A stretch of DNA of 64,000 nt, taken from NCBI GenBank assembly GCA_000711775.1, contig ARYC01000394.1, positions 17,350 to 81,349 on the forward strand, in the 5' to 3' direction. Positions 11,419 to 23,817 of this stretch are shown piece after piece. Origin of the DNA: Oxytricha trifallax (lineage: Eukaryota; Ciliophora; Spirotrichea; Sporadotrichida; Oxytrichidae). How positions within the stretch are numbered: the stretch's first letter is position 1; each line of letters begins with the position of its first letter. The notes under the pieces were generated by a model, which saw nothing but the letters and a program-made list of their open reading frames with translations, did no database searches and was not told the origin of the DNA. The position numbers were made by a program, and so were the translations under genes.

Positions 11419-13404
11419 TATGATAGAATTAATTTTTAGATTACTCATAAACTACTTAATTATTTCAATTCAAGAATTTAACAAATATTAATTTATTTTA
11501 ATAAAAATTAGATTAAAAAGTTTTAAAATCAACAGAATTCTTTATTTTATCGATTAAATTAAAGAATATCTTATTCTCTATAAAGAGTTAATCATATTCT
11601 TAAAGCTCTATTATATGCTGCATACCTACTACTAAATTTGATCAAAATATTGGTTGTTATTTTTTTTGTATTAAAATGATTAACTTTAAAGAATGATGGC
11701 ATTCTGCTTTAGCGTTATAAATAAAAAAAAGCTTTAAATAAGGCGACACTACTTTTCAAAATATTTTTTCTTGATTAATGACTAAATGAGTTGATCTCAA
11801 TTAATATTGTTTTTCACTATTTGATGCTTAACTTAATCACCAGCATATTAGTGACGTATAAGAGCTAATTGGCATGGCAATTAATGAAGTTAAACTCATA
11901 AACCCCAAAATCTTAATAAAGTTACCTCTATTTAAACTCTTTGTCCTCGAAACTTTGATATTAAAACCCTCAGAATCCTCACTCAGTCAATGTAGAAACA
12001 GAACTTGTGATGTTTGGCTATGATCAGAGGGTGATGAAAACCTCAAATCAGTCTCAAAGCTGTTGAGATTGCAGTATCTATCTTTACTCAATGGTTGCTA
12101 TAACAACATGATCGTGAGTGAAAAATATTTTGGTATTATATTAATATGCCAAGAAAAATAAATAAAATAATTCATAGAAATAAAAGTAAATAATATTAAT
12201 TATATAATTTATTTATTAATTTTATTTATTCATGATGGTACGTAAAAGAAATGCAATATATTTTTTGAAAATTTCATTTAAACTTTATTCTTAAAAATGT
12301 CAGAAGTAAAAAAATCCAAATTAATATTTAAAAGTATGCGATTGAGTTTCTGCTGTGAAATGCAATTAAATCAAATCATAATTTATAAATTAAAAGTGGA
12401 GGAGGGAATTTCCCGCCCAGTTATATATTATAAAAATATTAATGGATGTTTCCGCAAGTAAAATTTTTAATTTTTTTTAATTTTATATTTCGTTAATTAT
12501 TCTTTCTAACAATAAGTAACAGTTTAATTGTATTTTGACAAACATGATTTTTTAAATATTTTAGCCTATATCAACTGATATTTTTATTTTTTATAATTAA
12601 ACTTTATTTTATACTAATCAAATGCATTTTGATTTTTGTTAGAATTAATACTTTTAATTCGAATTCTATTTATATTTATGCAACGTTATTCAGAGTTATA
12701 AATTAAACAACTACTCGACCATATTTTTTTAAAGATATTAAATGATGTTTAATATATCCCCTAAAATGTTATTGTCTGAGTAAATAATCTTAGTATAGTT
12801 TTATGGAAATTTCATGAAATTTATATTAAAAAAATTACTTGCCAGGAAACTTCTACCCTTATAAGTATCATTGGTTTTCAACGAGGCTTTTACATCTACT
12901 ATTAAAAATTCCCCATAAAATGTAATTCGTGTTAAAAAATGAAATGCCTTAAAGAAGATACTCTCTATTAAATTATAAATATTTTAGATTGTTTAAGAAT
13001 TATGAATTTAAGTTTGGAAAAAATAATCTTTTTGAAGTCTCTAAATTGTCTAAGTAGTTTTTTGTAGCTTAGTAAAGTGCTTCGAACTATGATATACAAA
13101 TACCGGCAATATTTTGCGTATATTCGATTTAGCTATTCAGAGGAGAATTTCAAATAATTATTTGAGTTTCTTTGTATTTACAATAAACTCTCATATAATT
13201 AATATAAGAGAGATTGCCTAGCTTGAAAATAGATCAAGGATGGCGTAATATACTTCAACGAGAATATGTGTGAAATTTATTAAATCATCCATATTGCTTT
13301 AACCGCATATAAGATACAGGAAAGAATCCATTTAGGTCTGTGTGAGATTCTAAGAATCTTATCAAATGTCAAAAGTCTATTGGAATATGTTTAGAGCTTT
13401 ACAG
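11419..13404. other. AT-rich spacer
   Basis: Mostly low-complexity AT-rich DNA. A slightly richer patch near 11860-12120 and another near 12835-12930 show no frame open for more than about 50 codons that looks protein-like. Nothing else supported. Confidence 0.4.
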
Positions 13405-13824
13405 TATTGTAGGAATACATTTGATTTGGGAAAATAAATTAATAATTAATTAATAATAAATTAAATTCGTGGCAGTTAACTTTCTTGAAACCCTGACAAT
13501 ATGGTACTTGTTCGATAGAGAATTCAAAATTAGCTCGACTTTACTATTGGCGGTACCCTCTATCGCATCCCTGAAGCGAGATAACACGACTTTAATTTTT
13601 AGTGATTTGTTTAGTTGATTTTAATGGTCAAATTAAAATAGATTTATCTCGCTTCAGAGATGCGATAGAGGGGTACCGCCAATAGTAAAGTCCAGCTAAT
13701 TTTGAATTCTCTATCGAACAAGTACCATATTGTCAGGGTTTCAAGAAAGTTAACTGCCACGAATTTAATTTATTATTAATTAATTATTAATTTATTTTCC
13801 CAAATCAAATGTATTCCTACAATA
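13405..13824. mobile_element. Palindromic MITE 1 (TTGTAGG family)
   Basis: A 420-bp near-perfect palindrome: left tip TTGTAGGAATACATTTGATT, right tip its exact complement, flanked by TA on each side. Arms of about 190 bp contain GGTACC-centred and TCTATCGCATC blocks and meet around a short AT-rich loop near 13600. No coding frame. The tip resembles that of the Rep-like element at 19454-21408 and of the element at 52240-53273, suggesting mobilisation by the same enzyme. Second copy at 21577-21983. Confidence 0.9.
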
Positions 13825-15209
13825 ATAGGGTTCCTTAAGTAGTTCATAAAGAATTTTATAAAGTTCAATGATTAATAAATAAAATAACTTTTAATTAAGC
13901 TATTTCGAATTATAATAAAAAAATTGATAATATTTAAAGAATAATTATAGTTTAATAAAAGTTTAATTAAAATTGATTTAAATAATGATATTGACAGCTA
14001 TATATATTCAACTATTATTCAAAATTATCTGAGTTTCAAATATGCATTTAATTACAATCAAATACATTTAATTTAAATTTAATATTCCTTCAAAAATAAT
14101 TTTACCTTACTCTTTTTATTAGAAAATATGATTATAAAACGTTAAAAAATGATTAGAAAATCATTTCTCAAATAATCCTTTGATCATCCTATTCATTTTA
14201 TTATTATTCAAATCAGTATATTTTTTGCCTGAATAAATTAATTGCTTTCAATTGAAGATATTTAATCTTAAAAAGTGTTCTATTACGTTTTTAAAAATGA
14301 AAATTTATAACAAATAAGTTGGTTGTTCATTATATTTCTACAATGATCACTAAAAATTTAATATTTTCTTTCACGAATTTTGAAATATATTTAATTAATT
14401 TAATTATAAAGTTCATCAATATTACATGATTATAAAAAAAGCATGTTTATAATCGGCTTATTAATGCATTTGTAATGAAAACTACTATAGTTTAATATAT
14501 TTAAATCTTATCTTAAGTTATATTTTTCCAGATAATATATTATCTGATACTTTAGGCTTTAAAAGATTATATAATAATCCATTTATTTATTAAGCATAAA
14601 TTCAATTAATAATGAAAACTATCAAAAATAACTAAAAGCAAAATTTTTAATGTCTTTTAAATTGGGATTTAGAAAATTGATCTTAATTGATCATGCAAAA
14701 TAATTTATTTAAAATTAATCAAGGTGCCAAGTCATAATTATAATTTAGCAAAAACTTTAGCTAAATTCAAAATATTTCAATAAATAGACTCATTTACAAA
14801 TAAGTAATTTGTAAATTTAAAAATGAAATTTCCTAGATTTATCGAATATATCACGAAGTAGTTATATTTTATAATAATGAAAATGGAAGTTAACAAATTT
14901 TTGAATTATAAGATTTCTTTTAGTAATCTATAAAAATAAAATTTATGATTTTTAAAAAGTAAATATTATCAAATAAGAGATTAAGTCAAATAGACCAAGA
15001 GAAAGTGTATTATCCCACAAGATAATTGATATTCACAAAATCATCATAATCTGATTGATACAAATACAAGAAATTATAAAAGCAAAAGCTTAAGAAATGA
15101 TGATTTTATAGAGTTGGTTAACAAGAACCACTCGTAATTAGTATATCAACTTAGTATTTAAACAAAAGATTAGGGAAATTAAAGTTAAAATAATTAACTA
15201 CATGTTAGA
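13825..15209. other. AT-rich spacer
   Basis: Extremely AT-rich; no protein-like frame in either code and no repeat recognised. Confidence 0.5.
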
Positions 15210-15440
15210 TCAAAGTTATTTCTCTTGCCAACCCTCATTTTTTCGTTCTTCAATTGTCTTTAATCTTCTCTTATTTCTTAATGAATGTCGTTCTATGTAA
15301 AAGCAAATTTTCTTGAGGAAGTGTTTTTGTCTTTTTTATTATCTCATTTCATCATATTATTTAAGTTGTCTCTGACTCATAAGAAAATCCAGCTTATTTT
15401 ATCTTCGTTATCTTTATTTTATTCATTTTCAGACATTAAT
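15210..15440 (-). CDS. Coding segment (likely terminal MDS), unknown protein
   Basis: Minus-strand frame open with TAA/TAG as Gln and closed by TGA at 15210-15212. The residues are strongly protein-like: SQRQLKQYDEMRQQKRQKH, then a stretch with CFYIERHSLRNKRRLKTIEE and a Gly-Trp-Gln-Glu tail before the stop. An acidic piece (SENEQNKDNEDK) lies just upstream in another frame, which may mark a segment border or intron. Highly basic, coiled-coil-like composition. No domain recognised. The upstream parts of the gene are not obvious in the window. Confidence 0.55.
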
Positions 15441-15524
15441 ATAGTGAATTAATTTTAATATTTATGATAAATAAGTGAAATAATTTAATATGAATTCTTA
15501 ATATTTGAATAAGAATAGTGAATT

Positions 15525-15905
15525 AGTGAATTAGAGAAATTAATTAAAAGAGATTAAAATTTAATTGGAGATCTCTAATATATTAAATATCTCAACTGAA
15601 GGTAATCATTAATACTTACCTGGGATTTTTATACTAAATAGGGACCCATCATTAAGATGGTCGACAGAATATTCTTTTTTTTTTTGAAATTTTTCTATCT
15701 TTTTTTTCCCAATTTTTTTTCCAAAACCCATTAGGGCCAACTTCTGAAAATTTTGTACATCTTTTATGTAGGTTTTTAGATATCGACTGAAAGGGTTAGC
15801 TATATGTGATTCTAAAAAATTTTTTTTTCTCCATTTTTTTTCAGCCAAGTCCGACCCCCCTCGTTGCTCGCTCCGCTCGCATTCCCAGGTAAGTATTTAA
15901 GAATA
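15525..15905 (-). repeat. Family Y repeat, copy 1
   Basis: Homologous to 45685-46060 on the other strand. The outer end carries a GC-rich block (GAGCGGAGCGAGCAACGAGG read on minus) and a short inverted terminal repeat AATACTTACCTGGGA at 15609 and 15898; the common tail contains the TTAGAGATCTCCAATTAAAT word. A 79-codon minus-strand frame (15609-15848) rich in Lys has indels and stops in copy 2, so I treat it as non-coding. The GGTAAGTATT at the junction also resembles a 5' splice site. Confidence 0.75.
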
Positions 15906-16073
15906 CTTAATTTTATTAAAAAGAAATGTCTAAAGTAGAATACCTAGTCATCTCTTCAGGAATCTTCATAGATATCTCCATCTGCATTAATGAATTTCCC
16001 GTTTTCCTCGTATTTCTGCTGCCGTGTGTTATTTCAACTTAAATTTAATTGCCCAGTTAATGGGGTAGACATA

Positions 16074-16334
16074 AAACCCCATGAGTCAATTAAGAAAAAA
16101 GATTAGGAAATAAGTAGAATTAAATTTAAATTATATTATTACTGGCGCAAATTAATTAACTTTTGGCTTATCATTAAAACCATTGGCGCGATTAATTATC
16201 TCTATAAATTAAACCAATCATGGTGTGTAAATTTGATTTTGCTCTAATTATATTTAATTTTAGCCAATAATAATATAATTTTAATTTAATTCTTCTTATC
16301 TCCTAATCTTCATTCTTTATTTACTCATGGGGTT
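16074..16334. mobile_element. Family Z MITE, copy 1
   Basis: About 260 bp with inverted terminal repeats of roughly 75 bp: AAACCCCATGAGT... at the left and its complement ...ACTCATGGGGTTT at the right, containing the shared word GATTAGGA. Copy 2 at 38067-38334 has the same arms and a similar centre (TTAATTTGCGCCA). The tips are reminiscent of the A/C telomere repeat used by TBE ends. Non-coding. Confidence 0.8.
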
Positions 16335-16799
16335 TAACTGTTTAAATAAATCAATGATACTAAAATTTTAACTTACAAAAAATGAATGCATGCTTAACGC
16401 CACCATCTTGATATCATATTAATATAGCCATTTTAATACTAAAATTTAAATATTTTCATTTAAGTTTTAAGTGTCTACTATGTCAACTATACCACACTAA
16501 TTTTACTGATTTTCTATAATGACGATGTCATCTGAGTGAGCCTATAATTTATTTTTTTTGAAGTTTTTGGACTTGTCCAGTAATTTTTGAGAAACATGAG
16601 TTTTCCGAACTTCTTGAGTTGAAATTGTCTCTTTAATTGTAACTACTTAGCTCTTTTCTACATTGATTTTACTAATTGCTCTCTTATAAATATTCAAGAT
16701 AAATTGTTTAAATTGTATATTTAGTCTTAATAATCAATGTTTTTGAAAATAAGCTGAATTTAAATTAAAAATATATCAATAATATTATAAAAAAATGCT

Positions 16800-18402
16800 T
16801 CATTTATCATCCTCCTCTCCCTCATCATCATTTTGATTTCGTGGTTGACTATTGTCTGCTTTTTGTGGCGCCCCATGTGAAGCTCATCTTTTGACACCTC
16901 TAGTTTTCGTATGTGGGATCATTAAAATAAAAAATTTCAAAATAGCTTTTCTGTTACTTACATTTTAAGTGAGTGCAACAGCTACATCAGTCTGTATTGC
17001 TATTTTTGCTATTTAATTTTGATTATTATTAATATATTATTAATTTAATCTTAGTTTATTTAAAAAATTCTTTTATCTTTTAGTTTCTAATTATATGGAT
17101 ACAATTTTTTAATTTTGCTGCCTGTTAACTCTGTTGATAGTCCCTATTTATTATATTAATTATTGCTTTATATTAAATTATTTCTTTCCTCGTTTATATC
17201 TTTTAAATTATAACTGAGATTACTATCTTTCAAAATAATAAATAATAATTAACTCACATCGTGATCTCAAGGACCACCAAGTATAAAGTAAGTGTTAAAA
17301 TAATATACCCTTTTGTATCTAGGAACGGTCTGGTTAGCTACTTCATACAATTTTTATTAGACTTTGAGTGTGCGTCTGGTTATTCACAACCAACCTGACT
17401 AAAGTGATTCTTTTACTAGAAGTTTTTCTTGCTGTTTCACGATTTCTTTCCATTCGTTACTGATTTCTTTATCTTTTGAGGCAGTCTTCCAGACGCCACT
17501 GGGTTACAAGATATTTAGTCCAAGTTCTTTCTATTACGAGTCATGGGTTTGGGAGCTATGTTTCAAGAAGTCTTAAGTAATCATGTTTCATCCATGAATG
17601 CTGGGATTCTGATTTACTTGGCTTTAACTTTATCTGAGTAAATCTTTTTATAATACATAATTTAAAAATATATATTTTAACTTTTTCGTTGATTAATTAA
17701 AAACTCAGTAAAGAGGGCTCTGTTTGAGCTCCTAATTGTATTTAACTATATCACTTTGCCTAATAAAAGTTCTCATAAATTTTGTCGTTACCACAAACTT
17801 TATATTTGAAAGAATAATGTATTCCTGGATAGTAATAGTTGCTTGTATAGTAGCTAACTTTCTTGTGTGGCTTCCTTTAAAGCCTCAACTTTTCGATTTA
17901 GTATAACGTTTCAAGTTGTTCATGTCTTAAACGTGTCTTGAGTTGACTTGAATGAGGGTAGGAAGTTACTTAGGTTTGGATTATAGATTTATGATTTGTT
18001 CCAATACTATTTGGGACATTGTTCTATGCTATAACCAGATTAATAAAAGGTAGAGTAGTCATTAGGTGGAGGTACTTAGTATGTTGATCTTTCATTTTTG
18101 TCTTAACTGCTTTGCTGTCTTTCGCTTATTTACCTTATATTTAAATAACTTATCTTGGTTGAACGTTCTTGAGTTCTTTATTTTCTTATGTTAGTTATAA
18201 TTAATTAGTTAACTATAATATAAAAAAAACTATTTTAAGCTCCATTTCATTGATTATTTAACGGTTTTTTTTGTTTATTAACTTTAATGGGCTTACAGTA
18301 AAAAGACGCTATGATGTGTCCTTTATCTTAATATTATGATTTGTCTTCGAAAGTTTATTTTCTTTTTTTTCCCTCTAAGTCAAGATTTGCCTTTGATATC
18401 AT
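16800..18402 (-). CDS. Minus-strand gene in several coding segments (MDS cluster), unknown function
   Basis: Using TAA/TAG as Gln, a series of protein-like frames runs from an ATG at 18400-18402 to TGA at 16800-16802. Order on the minus strand: MISKANLDLEGKKRKQTFED (18402-18245); a long segment about 18215-17755 with MTTLPFINLVIAQNN and PGIHYSFKYKVCGND; a segment about 17640-17415 with LNILQPSGVWKTASKDKEIS; a segment about 17415-17290 with CEQPDAHSKSNKNCMKQL; a short exon near 17000 followed by a GTAAGT...TAG intron-like stretch; and an acidic tail NQNDDEGEEDDK. AT-rich gaps between them fit IESs. The product would be basic with an acidic C-terminus; no family recognised. Order appears collinear, not scrambled. 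One in-frame TGA precedes the last segment. Confidence 0.65.
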
Positions 18403-19453
18403 TGATAAGAATTTAATGAAGTTTTGAAAAAATTTTTAATTAAGTAATAGACTTTATACTGACTTCAAATGTTTATTTGCTTTATTCAATATTCATATTA
18501 TTGCAATGTACATCTTAAGCTCGTCACAGCTGATATAAATTAAATAAATCATTCTAGTTATGATTCTAAATATGAGGCTCTTTCAATTATTCTAATTTAA
18601 AGTCCAAAATTTGTTTTATTATCATTAGATTTTATTTTATTAGATTGCTTCAAACTGTATGAAAATATTGTATGCAATTTTTAGAAAGAATTTACCCATT
18701 CATTCAAAGTCTTTTTTGGCCTGTTCTATTGAATATATCTTTATACTCATTAAATAGAAAATTTCTGCTAAAGTATTATTTGTGATTAAATCTGCTTTAT
18801 AAAGCAGCTTAGGCTAATATCTTAGAGTTTTTTTAAAGCATTAAAGCATATATCAATAAAACTTTTAACTTTTTAGTTGTTTTATATAACAAATTAATAC
18901 AAAACTTAATTATAAATCGAGGGAATTTCAGAAAAATATTATAGAATATTTCAAATAAATATATATTCTTATCATTATTTATAACATTGTACTGTAATAC
19001 AGATTTTAAGTTCAATGGAAAGATATAGAATAATAAAACTTTAGATTACACTGAAACTCAAATTATAGATTAAGATTCTCTCAATATAACCATTTTTTAA
19101 GAATCTTAATTTTTACCTTTAAAGTCTAATCTCATTAACCAATTGCCGAAATCTTAGTAAGATTGAAAATTAAGCAGCAAATAAAGAACTTTATATTTAG
19201 AAAAAAAATGCATTGATTTAAAAATAAAATTAAATATGTGTCACTTGAAAGCAGTATTCTCTCAATTAAAATCTAATAACAGAAAATATTATAAGAAAAC
19301 GGTCTTGATAAGATTGTAGAAAAAGAGTTACTAAAGAAAAATAGTTTTGAAAATACAGAAGTCATAAATGTAAATAAACCAAAGATCATTCAAGGAGAAA
19401 CTAAATTTATAATAACAATTATTTAAATTCAAACCAATCAAGCAAAGCAATTA
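18403..19453. other. AT-rich spacer
   Basis: No coding frame or repeat that I can support; TA-rich throughout. Upstream regulatory DNA of the minus-strand gene could lie at its left edge. Confidence 0.4.
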
Positions 19454-21408
19454 TATTGATAGAATACATTTTAAATGGGAAAATTCAAAAAGAAACATAG
19501 GAGTACATATAAATATACAATTACAACTGCATAAGGAAATCATTGGCTTTTAATTGTAATATTATTTAAGCAACTTTAAATTTTAATCATAACTATTAGC
19601 AAATTAATTAGTTATTAAAAACATATAAATTTTTGTGCAAATATGCAAAGTGTGCATTTATATAATGTTGCAACTAGAGTATAGGCTGTGTGCACAAATA
19701 TAATATTTATTTATTATTTAAATTAATTTGATAAAATGGCATTCAAGTTAGTTGAATAATTATTTCAAAAGATATTTTCATGAACAAATAGCTAACCAAG
19801 CTTAGAACAATAAAAAATGTCTAATCCAAGGAGTTTAATTCAGGTTTGACTTCTTTCCTAAGATCACAGACCCGGTAAATCTTAATATAATCGAATAAGT
19901 CCATCAATAGCTGCAAGCATAACAGCCAAAAATTATAGAAGTCAATTTACTAGTAGATTGACTACAAATATACATTCTTTCACATCAAGGTGTCTCTAGA
20001 TTCCGGCGGAATAAAAAGAGAAATATTTAAAAAATGAAAAAGATAGGAGGGTTCTATAATTTGAGAAATTGGCTCTAAATGATAGACACGAGTGTGAAAA
20101 CTTCAGAAGAGATCTTCATTATACAACAAGGGGTTGATGCAAAAGCATGGGAACGCTAAAGAAATGCAACTGGAGTATGGTAAGATGTTGGTGAGATCAA
20201 CTCTCGAAGATTTAAAATAGACTCCTTAGAAAAAAAAAGCTCGAAATACTCGTTAAATGAATTTATTACTGAATACATCGCGAATGGCTCTATGACAATG
20301 AAACCTTAAATCTAAAAAAGTTTGAATTACCATGATGATTTCACGCTAGTTTGTGAAAATAGTAAAAATTTAGCGATACACATAAGATATTCAAGCAGAT
20401 GGGTGTTGTAAGAAAAATTCAAATCTATTTATGACACCAACTGAGCTTTTCGTAAACATAAACAAACATGCTTACAAGCACTCTACTAAAATAACATATA
20501 GAAAATGAAAGAGCTAGTAGGCTACGACATATTTGAAGCCTCTATTAGGTTTTAATAAACAAGAGGACAAAAGGATTCACTGCGTTTGGCTTTACCGTGC
20601 GGCTAACACTGGCAAGAGCACTATTCTAAAGATGATATATGATATATTGATCTGAGACGTGCTAGTCATTGGCCAAATTAGACTTTCAAGTAGAGAGGGA
20701 GATCACTAAAAAAGGAGAGTCAGGTCTTGATTTATGAAATAAACATTAAGAGATACATCCACAGGTACAAAATTCCTGCGAGAAAAATGCTATTTGAAAG
20801 CAGAAGAAGGTATGCAGTCGTAGTCAAATTTGGGGAGACTTCAGTACAATACCAAGCCTGCTTTTCGATCATTACCAGCAATAATCTCCCATGGAATGAA
20901 TGACTGCTAAAGAGAAGGATTTTTTAAGTGGAACTGTAACCTAGCGAAATCGTAGGCAGAGAGAAAATCAGGCAAGTTCACTTTTCCTTTCAATGCATTG
21001 TAATTGGCAAAATATCTCAAAGATATAAAGGTGACAACATCTTTAGTGATGACGAGAAGAAAATGAATAGACAACAAAATCATAACACGGAGAGATAAAG
21101 CACAAGATACACCGAAGAAGAGGATCTTTGACTTGAATGCCATTTTATCTTATTAATTAATTTAAATAAATATTAAATTTGTACATAAAGTTTATACCCG
21201 AGTTACAACATTATGTTTTAGGGACTTTTCTCGTTTGCACATAAATTAATACATTTTAATATTTGGTCAGACTTATAATTAAAATTTAAAGTTGCTTAAA
21301 TCAAATTATAATTATAGCTTACGAAATTTTAAGCAGTTGTATTTATATATACATGCGCAGTTATATTTTATTTTTTGATTTTTCCATTTCAAATGTATTA
21401 TATCAATA
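19454..21408 (+). mobile_element. Inverted-repeat transposon carrying a Rep-like ORF
   Basis: About 1.95 kb bounded by diverged inverted repeats of roughly 290-340 bp. Left tip TTGATAGAATACATTTTAAA at 19456, right tip its near complement ending at 21406; TA flanks both sides and AATTA also occurs on both sides. Inner blocks match in inverse orientation, for example GCAACTTTAAATTTTAAT, ATAATGTTG and GATAAAATGGCATTCAAG, the last giving an ATG at the inner edge of each arm. The central 1.4 kb has a higher GC content than the flanks and encodes the decayed Rep-like protein. Tip sequence resembles the palindromic MITEs at 13405 and 21577. Confidence 0.8.
19736..21131 (+). pseudogene. Rep-like protein with SF3-helicase motifs (decayed)
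   Basis: Plus strand, ciliate code. The helicase part is the clearest: Walker-A block RAANTGKSTILK at about 20591-20627, a Walker-B-like LIYEIN near 20730, RYAVVVKFGETSVQYQ at about 20804-20850, and the SF3 motif C SIITSNN at about 20857-20877, with spacing typical of CRESS-DNA Rep proteins. An upstream stretch (NDRHECENFRRDLHYTTR, near 20080) resembles the region before motif III in the HUH endonuclease domain; the HUH motif itself is only weakly suggested (FFHIKV near 19977). At least two frameshifts and several TGA codons break it; the last frame ends at TGA 21129-21131. Such proteins start rolling-circle replication. Identity of the helicase half is fairly secure, the nuclease half is not. 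Confidence 0.65.
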
Positions 21409-21576
21409 AATTAATAATCCTTTGAATATTTAAGAAAATAAGATTAAAGAAAATCGCTTTTAAATTAATAATTAAATAGAGAACAATTATATTTATAAAC
21501 TTAGGCATGTATATTTTATATAACTAAAAGATAAGACTTTTCTAAAATTAACTAAGTCTTAAAGTTTATTTTTTTT

Positions 21577-21983
21577 TTGTAGGAATACATTTGAGTTGGG
21601 AAATTAAAATTAAATTTGAAATTAAATTAAAATAAATATTGCCAGTTAACTTTGTCCTATCCTAAACAATATGGTACTTGTTCGAAATAGAATTCAAAAT
21701 TAGCTGGACTTTACTATTAGCGGTACCTCTCTATCGCATCATCAGAGCGAGATAACTTGACTTTAATTAAAGCATTAAAAACATCTAAACTAATCACCAA
21801 AAATTAAACTTGATTTATCTCGCTCTGGGGATGCGATAGAGGGGTACCGCCAATAGTAAAGTCCAGCTAATTTTGAATTCTATTTCGAACAAATACCATA
21901 TTGTCTAGGCTAGGACAAAGTTAACTGCCAATATTTATATTAATTTAATTTTAATTTCCCAAATCAAATGTATTCATACAATA
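21577..21983. mobile_element. Palindromic MITE 2 (TTGTAGG family)
   Basis: About 407 bp, second copy of the palindrome at 13405-13824: tips TTGTAGGAATACATTTGAGT and its near complement; arms share the GGTACC and CTATCGCATC blocks and the AATTAGCTGGACTTTAC word. Arms are diverged at a few positions between copies and between halves. It lies only 170 bp from the Rep-like transposon. Non-coding. Confidence 0.9.
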
Positions 21984-23817
21984 ATCAAAATTTTCAAAGT
22001 TCTTTCATTTAATTATGTGGCATGTACTAAATACTTAAATTTACTTATATTAATGATTTATAATATAAATTATTACTTTAAAAGTTACTTATGTTTATGA
22101 ATTAAAGTGAAAATATTTTAAATCACAAAAATAAGAAAAGAAAGAAAAGTTTAGTAAAACTAAAAGTTTTTAGATATTTTTTGATTGACAAATGATAGTC
22201 ATGAGAATTGAGATAGAACATATATTATATTCCACAAAAGTAAATATAAAAAATTATATGCAACATTTAAATAAATTCTAAAGTTTAAAGAAATTAATAA
22301 TTAATAGGTTTAATACTTGAAAGTTCTTCTTCTCAATAAAAATTTTCAAAACAAAATGATAGAAAAAATAGCATCATCTAAGTTTAGTTAATAAATTTAA
22401 ACTTTGGTTTGATGCTGAACACAGAATTACATGGATAAAAAAGCTGTAAAAATACATTCGAATGTAAATCAATATCTTACTTAGATTTAAGAAATGGGGT
22501 TCCTCTATTTAGAGATTAAAATTATCAAGGAATATAAGTATCTTTATTATAATAGAATAATTAAACATTCTTTAGTTAATATCTATTATTCAAAAAAGTG
22601 GCGAACTTCTATACTTTGCACGAGACAAATTAATTGTTAGATTTAGGAAAATTCCCTCAATCAAAGTTATAAATATGAAGAAAAAGATAGAAAACATATC
22701 ATTCCACTTTTTTGTGGTTTACTCTCTAGACTTCTATAAAGGGAGTATTGAGGAATAATGTAAATAGAATTATTTAATATAACAAGGAAATAATGGTTAA
22801 CAAATATATATCAATAAATCTTATACGAAAGTTGCAGTAAGTTTATCACTTTTAAAAATTATTTTATCGAATAAAAGCATTTATTGCAAACCTTTTGTTT
22901 TTACAAAGATTAAAAAGTGTAAATTAAGTTTTTAATTTTTTTTGGTATAAATGTAAAAAGGAATTTTATAATGCAGATAGATTTTATGCATTATCCAAAA
23001 TATTTATATATCTAGTGATTATATTAATAGAATTAAAAAAAGATTAAGAAAGAAATAAACTCAAAAAATACATGAAAATTTTCAATTTTTAAGCAAATGA
23101 CATTAATGAGAACTATTTCATAAATATTGTTCAGGCGCTTTAATATGAGTATTCTTGAATAAGAACAATATGAGTTTAAAGTTGGTTGATTAGATAGATT
23201 TCGTAAAACATATTGAATTGGAGAGTAATAGTTAAAATACCACATTATGTTGACTCTACTGTCACTGTAAATAGAAGCAAAAGTAAAATAATTTAAAACT
23301 TAGCGAATGGACTACTCTTAATATTAATAATTAATGAAAAATCTGTTAAAATATTATTAACAGAGATAGATTAGCAGACTCTTTATTAATCTCAATTTTT
23401 ATCAAACTAACATATAGTTTTTTTAAATAAAATTAAATTTATATGCTTAAGACGATAATAAATTGCTGGATTGAACTTAAGAAAAAAAATCTAGCAAATT
23501 ACCTGTATATATTAGAAAATTTTAACAATAATTCCTATCGTTAAAAGTTCAATATTTAGAGGCATTTTTTTTGAAAAAGAGTTGTTAAATAAAATATAAG
23601 AATTCGGTTTCTAAAATTAAATTTATTACAAATTTTCAATTATTTTGTAAAGATCCTATTAATCTTAAAAATAATTATACTAGAACTTATGTATACAAGA
23701 CGCTTTAAATTATAAGAATCATCCTTTTGCCAAAAATCAATATTTGAATTTAATAATAAAATTAATCATTGGTTCATTTCATTAACTCTGTTCTTCTTTC
23801 TAAATTAATGGAAAAGA
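21984..23817. other. AT-rich spacer
   Basis: No protein-like frame longer than about 30 codons in the ciliate code apart from short chance openings, and no repeat recognised. Two short standard-code frames here are AT-biased and not supported. Confidence 0.4.

Noticed and set aside
15609-15848. 79-codon Lys-rich frame on the minus strand
   Set aside because: Lies within repeat Y; copy 2 has stops and indels, and the Lys codons come from poly-A runs.
20907-21143. 78-codon hydrophobic frame on the minus strand starting MAFKSKILF
   Set aside because: It is antisense to the Rep-like ORF, whose plus-strand reading has recognisable motifs. The ATG is shared by both arms of the inverted repeat, so it deserves only a note.
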